Shown here: positions 4,929 through 8,472 of the stretch, piece after piece
Layout of the letters: each line of letters begins with the position of its first letter
Position numbering within the stretch: the stretch's first letter is position 1
DNA from: Flavobacteriales bacterium
GTDB taxonomy: Bacteria > Bacteroidota > Bacteroidia > Flavobacteriales > Flavobacteriaceae
Length of the DNA stretch: 8,472 nt
Direction of reading: 5' to 3'
Assembly (NCBI GenBank): GCA_027031025.1
Contig: JALVEJ010000232.1
Span: forward strand, 1-8,472
Notes under the pieces: generated by a model
The model's input: the letters and a program-made list of their open reading frames with translations, nothing else
Database searches by the model: none
What the model was told of the DNA's origin: nothing
Program-made: the position numbers and the translations under genes

Positions 4929-5594
4929 ATGAAAAGACCAGCTCAACCAAAGCCAAGAGATATAGAAATTACCGTAAGTCCTAAAAAAACCATTGTCAGT
5001 AGGACCGATGCCAAAGGGATTATTAAGTTTGTTAATGATTATTTTAAAGAAATTGCCGGTTATAACGAACAAGAATTACTTAATCAACCGCACAATGTTA
5101 TCCGGCATCCTGATATGCCAAAGGTTATTTTTAAACATTTATGGGATGAGCTCAAACAGGGGCATGATGTGCGTGCCATTATTAAAAATCTGGCAAAAGA
5201 TGGGCGTTATTATTGGGTCATTACCAATTTTTATACGTTGTATGATGATGACGGAAAAATTATTGGTTATTATGCCCGTCGAAAAGCCGTACCACAACAT
5301 GTTAAGGAAGAAGTGGCTAAGTTGTATAAAACTTTAAAATCTCTGGAAGACCAAGGTGGTATGGAAGCTTCTGAAAAATATTTACAACAATGGCTTAAAG
5401 AACATAATACCACTTACAGTGATTACGTTGAGAGTTTATTTGGTGGAGATAAAGAATTGATTCAACGTTATTTAAAATCAGAAATTTCCGATGAAGATTT
5501 GGCTAAATGTGAAGATAAATTTATTTCAAAATTTGAAAAAGAACATAGTCAAAAGAAAAAAAGTGGCTTTTTGAAACGGCTTTTCGGAAGATAA
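4929..5594 (+). CDS. Orphan Aer-like PAS-domain protein
   Basis: This 221-residue protein has a PAS domain at about 20-120 that resembles the FAD-binding sensor of the aerotaxis receptor Aer. NQPHNVIRHPDMPK (52-65) is nearly the Aer signature, followed by the NxxKDGRYYWV strand with Trp96 and IIGYYARRKA. FAD binding and redox or oxygen sensing are likely from homology but not proved. There is no transmembrane segment, HAMP, methyl-accepting, kinase or GGDEF domain. The remaining 100 residues are charged and helical, with Cys194 the only cysteine, and end in KKKSGFLKRLFGR, a basic amphipathic tail that could touch the inner membrane. It therefore senses without a visible output and may act through a partner. 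It has its own promoter and terminator, so it is probably monocistronic. Confidence 0.88.
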   Translation: MKRPAQPKPRDIEITVSPKKTIVSRTDAKGIIKFVNDYFKEIAGYNEQELLNQPHNVIRHPDMPKVIFKHLWDELKQGHDVRAIIKNLAKDGRYYWVITNFYTLYDDDGKIIGYYARRKAVPQHVKEEVAKLYKTLKSLEDQGGMEASEKYLQQWLKEHNTTYSDYVESLFGGDKELIQRYLKSEISDEDLAKCEDKFISKFEKEHSQKKKSGFLKRLFGR

Positions 5595-5656
5595 TAGCAA
5601 TTTGAAATTTAGAAAAACTTCAAACGCATTGGTACAAAATTTTTCAATTCACTATT

Positions 5657-5682
5657 GCCTCTATATGTTTAGGGGCTTTTTT
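5657..5682 (+). terminator. Rho-independent terminator after the PAS gene
   Basis: GCCTCTA (5657-5663) pairs with TAGGGGC (5670-5676) with one G-U pair, around a 6-nt loop, and is followed immediately by six T residues. It lies 62 nt after the PAS stop codon and 107 nt before the nuclease start, separating the two transcription units. Confidence 0.85.
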
Positions 5683-5789
5683 ATGCTGAGTTTTTAACGA
5701 CTCATTGTTAATAAGAAATTGAGACATAGTTTATTATATTTAAAGCTTTTTTTTATTTTTGTAGCACAAACACAAATTTATATTTAGCA

Positions 5790-8472
5790 ATGAAACTAAT
5801 TTTTCTTAACTGGGTTACTTTTTTAATGGTTAATTTAATGGTGGCTCAAATTCCTACAGGTTACTACAATGCCACCAATGGCAAAACCGGTTACCAATTA
5901 AAAACAACCTTAAAAAACATTATAACCAACGGACATACCGATCAAGGCTATAATGCCCTTTATACTTTGTATCAAAGCTCTGATGTTGACAAGTACTATG
6001 AAAATGACCAAACGCTTTTAGATATGTATTCGGAAGTGCCTTCGGGTGCCGATAGTTATGAATATAACCAAACCGGAGACAAATGCGGCAGCTATCAAGG
6101 AGAAGGTGGTTGTTATAACAGAGAGCATATCATGCCGCAATCGGTTTTTAATTCGGCAGCACCGATGAAAAACGACGGGCATTTTGTTGTTCCGGCTGAC
6201 GGATATGTCAATAACAGACGAAGCAACTATGCTTTTGGAGTCGTAACCAATCCAACTTGGACTTCTACAAACGGTAGTAAAGTCGGTCCTAATGCAACAG
6301 CCGGCTATTCAGGTACTGTCTTTGAACCTGTTGATGAATTTAAAGGTGATATTGCCCGTATGTTATTTTATTTTGCCACGCGCTACGAAGATCAAGTAGC
6401 CGGTTGGTCGCACCCGATGTTAAACGGCACATCCGACCAAGTTTTTTCTGATTGGTTTCTGAATATTTTATTGCAATGGGCACAAGATGATCCTGTCTCT
6501 CAGCGAGAAATTGATCGTAACAATGCCGTTTACAATTTTCAAGGCAATAGAAATCCTTTTATTGACCATCCAGAGTGGGTAAATGCCATTTGGAACAATC
6601 AAAATAATTCCGGAGGTGGAAATTCTGGAAATGGTAATTCTGGAAATGGTAATCCTACGGCTACACAAGTTATCGCCATTCAAGATTTTGATGGCACAAC
6701 GCCGGATTGGTCCTATACCGAACATGATAGCGGTTATAATTGTTTTAATATTGCGTCCAATTATCAAGGTAATACAACTAATTCATTACAAATTAAAGGA
6801 ACTAATAAACATAATGCTGATCCTTATATTGAATTGGCGAATATTGATTTGACCTCTTATAATAATGTAAAATTATGGGTATCTTTTGCCGCCAATGGTC
6901 CTGATAGTAGTGATGATTTATACATAGATTACTCATTTGATAATGGAACCTCTTGGACAAGCGTCAAATTAGTCGACGGTTATGGTAATGCTAATTTAAA
7001 TTTTGGTAGTACCAATGCTAGTAATCCTACGACCGTTTCTTCTAATCCGTATAGTATTGATATTCCTGATACGGAAACGCAAATAATGGTTAGAGTTCGA
7101 TTTGATGAACGTAGCAGTAAAAATAACACTTCTGATTTTTATTATGTTGATGATATCAAATTAGAAGGAGACACTACAAGTTCAACAGACGAACCTGACT
7201 GGTGCAACCTGCAATGGCCTCCGGATGGTAATGTCCGTTCCGGTGATGGTTTTATGGTCTATGCACAAGTATATGAACCCGGTGTTACTGATGCAGCAGG
7301 GCAAGGAACAGGAATACAGTCTTGGATTGGTTATAGTGCTGTCGATAACGACCCTACCGATCCGGCTAATGCTTCCGATTGGACTTGGGTGGCAGCCAGT
7401 TATAATGGAGATTCCGGTAATAATGACGAATACTCGGTGGATTTGGAAAATGCTATTGGAAGTTCGGGCACCTATTATTATGCCAGCCGTTTTAGTTTAA
7501 ATGGCGGTCCATATAAATATGGTGGATTTAACAGTTCCGGTGGCGGATTTTGGGATTCGCCCTATTCTGGTTCCGGTACTAATAAATCAGGAAAATTAAC
7601 TATTGATATTGTTGATTGGTGTAATTTGCAATATCCCGAAAACGGGAATATAACAGCCCCGGGAAATACTTTTGTTGTTTATGCTCAAATTTATGAAGAT
7701 GGGCTTACCAATGCTGATGCTAATAATCCGGGTGCGGGTATTCAGGCTTGGATTGGATATAGTTTGACAGATAATGACCCTTCCGATCCGGTTAATGTAT
7801 CAGATTGGACTTGGTTGCCGGCTTCTTATAATGCTGATTCAGGTAATAATGATGAATTTTCAGTTGATTTAGGGCAACAAATTTCATCAGGTGGGACTTA
7901 TTTTTATGCCAGTCGTTTTCAGATTAACGGTGGACCTTATGCTTATGGCGGTTATAATGGTGGTTTTTGGCAAAATACGTATGGGTCAGGTGGTGCAAAT
8001 AAATCAGGACAATTAACAGTCAATGATATTTATATTACAAATATTTCCCATACACCTTCAACTGTTCATTCTACGGATAATGTTAATGTTACTGCTGATA
8101 TTACAGCCGATGCCGGTATTGGCGGCGTTGAATTACATTGGGGAACAACCAGTGGTTCTTTAACAAATACAATAAGTATGAGTGTTAGCAGTGGCAATAC
8201 TTACATAACCGACAATCCAATTCCGGCTCAAGCAGACGGCACAACTGTTTATTATGAAATATATGTATTGGATAATAATGCAGAAGAAAAAACCTCACCG
8301 GAACAAAACTACACGGTTAATGATTCTGCTTGTGCCTCTGAATTAATTATCTCAGAATATATTGAAGGTAGCAGTAACAATAAATATTTGGAATTTTATA
8401 ACGGAACCGGCAATACGGTCAATATGGATGATTACGATGTTAGGATTTATGCAAATGGCGCTTCATCGCCTT
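5790..8472 (+). CDS. Secreted modular endonuclease I-family nuclease, 3' end outside window
   Basis: The frame is open from ATG 5790 to the window edge (894 residues). Residues 1-20 form a signal peptide ending MVAQ. The endonuclease I domain (about 21-270) degrades DNA non-specifically: CYNREHIMPQS carries catalytic His113 and the neighbouring metal ligand Glu112, and VNNRRSNYAFG (140-150) supplies an Asn metal ligand. Cys99 and Cys108 may form a disulfide. A flexible SGNGN linker (272-290) leads to a jelly-roll-like domain (about 295-460), then two tandem modules (470-608 and 609-747) starting DWCNLQ and containing SGNNDE, YASRF and NGGPY. An Ig/Fn3-like domain (748-843) and the beginning of a lamin-tail-like domain (ELIISEYIEGSSNNKYLEFYN, 851-871) follow. 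A type IX secretion tail would lie beyond the edge. Probable role: extracellular DNA breakdown for nutrients or biofilm change. No convincing promoter is seen. Confidence 0.93.
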   Translation, partial: MKLIFLNWVTFLMVNLMVAQIPTGYYNATNGKTGYQLKTTLKNIITNGHTDQGYNALYTLYQSSDVDKYYENDQTLLDMYSEVPSGADSYEYNQTGDKCGSYQGEGGCYNREHIMPQSVFNSAAPMKNDGHFVVPADGYVNNRRSNYAFGVVTNPTWTSTNGSKVGPNATAGYSGTVFEPVDEFKGDIARMLFYFATRYEDQVAGWSHPMLNGTSDQVFSDWFLNILLQWAQDDPVSQREIDRNNAVYNFQGNRNPFIDHPEWVNAIWNNQNNSGGGNSGNGNSGNGNPTATQVIAIQDFDGTTPDWSYTEHDSGYNCFNIASNYQGNTTNSLQIKGTNKHNADPYIELANIDLTSYNNVKLWVSFAANGPDSSDDLYIDYSFDNGTSWTSVKLVDGYGNANLNFGSTNASNPTTVSSNPYSIDIPDTETQIMVRVRFDERSSKNNTSDFYYVDDIKLEGDTTSSTDEPDWCNLQWPPDGNVRSGDGFMVYAQVYEPGVTDAAGQGTGIQSWIGYSAVDNDPTDPANASDWTWVAASYNGDSGNNDEYSVDLENAIGSSGTYYYASRFSLNGGPYKYGGFNSSGGGFWDSPYSGSGTNKSGKLTIDIVDWCNLQYPENGNITAPGNTFVVYAQIYEDGLTNADANNPGAGIQAWIGYSLTDNDPSDPVNVSDWTWLPASYNADSGNNDEFSVDLGQQISSGGTYFYASRFQINGGPYAYGGYNGGFWQNTYGSGGANKSGQLTVNDIYITNISHTPSTVHSTDNVNVTADITADAGIGGVELHWGTTSGSLTNTISMSVSSGNTYITDNPIPAQADGTTVYYEIYVLDNNAEEKTSPEQNYTVNDSACASELIISEYIEGSSNNKYLEFYNGTGNTVNMDDYDVRIYANGASSP
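6624..6653 (+). repeat. 15-bp in-frame tandem repeat encoding the SGNGN linker
   Basis: TCTGGAAATGGTAAT occurs twice back to back, encoding SGNGN-SGNGN at residues 279-288. It joins the nuclease domain to the accessory domains. Being a multiple of three, unit gain or loss changes linker length without a frameshift. Confidence 0.9.
7197..8030 (+). repeat. Duplicated 417-bp module within the nuclease gene
   Basis: Two consecutive 139-residue modules start at DWCNLQ (470 and 609). They share YAQxYE, QxWIGYS, DNDPxDP, SDWTW, ASYNxDSGNNDE, SVDL, TYxYASRF, NGGPYxYGG, GFW and NKSGxLT, roughly 60% identical by eye. The second lacks a 3-4 residue insertion before GFW. Synonymous differences are frequent, so the duplication is not recent. 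The acidic SGNNDE and DNDP loops suggest calcium or carbohydrate binding, which is inference. Confidence 0.85.

Noticed and set aside
4993..5337. Plus-strand frame inside the PAS gene
   Set aside because: It is a +1 shadow of the PAS coding sequence; the Aer-like signature is in the 4929 frame.
5758..5786. TTTG (5758-5761) plus TATATTTA (5779-5786) as a nuclease promoter
   Set aside because: The -7 box is imperfect, the spacer is only 17 nt, and transcription would begin at or inside the ATG at 5790.
6468..7500. Alternative frames at 6468-6767 (minus), 6583-6852 and 7225-7500 (plus)
   Set aside because: All lie within the continuous nuclease frame, and their low-complexity or hydrophobic peptides are frame-shift artefacts.

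Overview
The window looks like chromosomal DNA from a member of the Bacteroidota, most likely Flavobacteriia or a close relative. The genes are AT-rich and Shine-Dalgarno motifs are weak or absent. Several genes are preceded by a TAnnTTTG -7 box, and the proteins resemble flavobacterial families (an aminotransferase with an MPASPIRK-like N-terminus, a methyltransferase with EVTDLGAGSR, a secreted endonuclease I with a lamin-tail-like module). No phage, plasmid or transposase gene is visible.

Layout. A PLP-dependent aminotransferase (1278-46, minus) and a short-form D-2-hydroxyacid/phosphoglycerate dehydrogenase (1937-2887, plus) are transcribed divergently. The roughly 660 bp between their proposed starts holds a 20-bp inverted repeat flanked by 42-bp direct repeats, two copies of a CCCCGAAGGGG-GTGACATG REP-like element 51 bp apart, and a GC-rich block (about 1760-1912) that folds into a long closed structure and ends 24 nt before the dehydrogenase start. 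That block resembles the Flavo-1 RNA class. The dehydrogenase stop codon lies inside a tract of 16 perfect TGATGAGT octamers. Then come a PhnA/YjdM-type zinc-ribbon protein (3217-3792), a class I SAM methyltransferase whose conserved N-terminus runs upstream of any ordinary start codon (frame open from 3883, stop 4737), an orphan Aer-like PAS protein with its own good promoter (4929-5594) and a rho-independent terminator (5657-5682), and a large secreted modular nuclease that runs off the right edge (5790 to beyond 8472).

How the genes work together. The plus-strand genes are separated by 190-330 bp gaps rich in repeats, so they look like independent transcription units rather than one operon. 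The aminotransferase and dehydrogenase are both plausibly amino-acid metabolism enzymes, but the sequence does not tie them to one pathway. The nuclease is an extracellular DNA-degrading enzyme with binding or adhesion modules.

The most interesting non-coding signals are the structured GC-rich RNA, and a family of in-register 8-bp repeats (TGATGAGT/ACTCATCA and TGAGGAAT/ATTCCTCA) that recur in both orientations. One degenerate cluster sits exactly where the methyltransferase start codon is expected. No clearly new multi-gene system was found.
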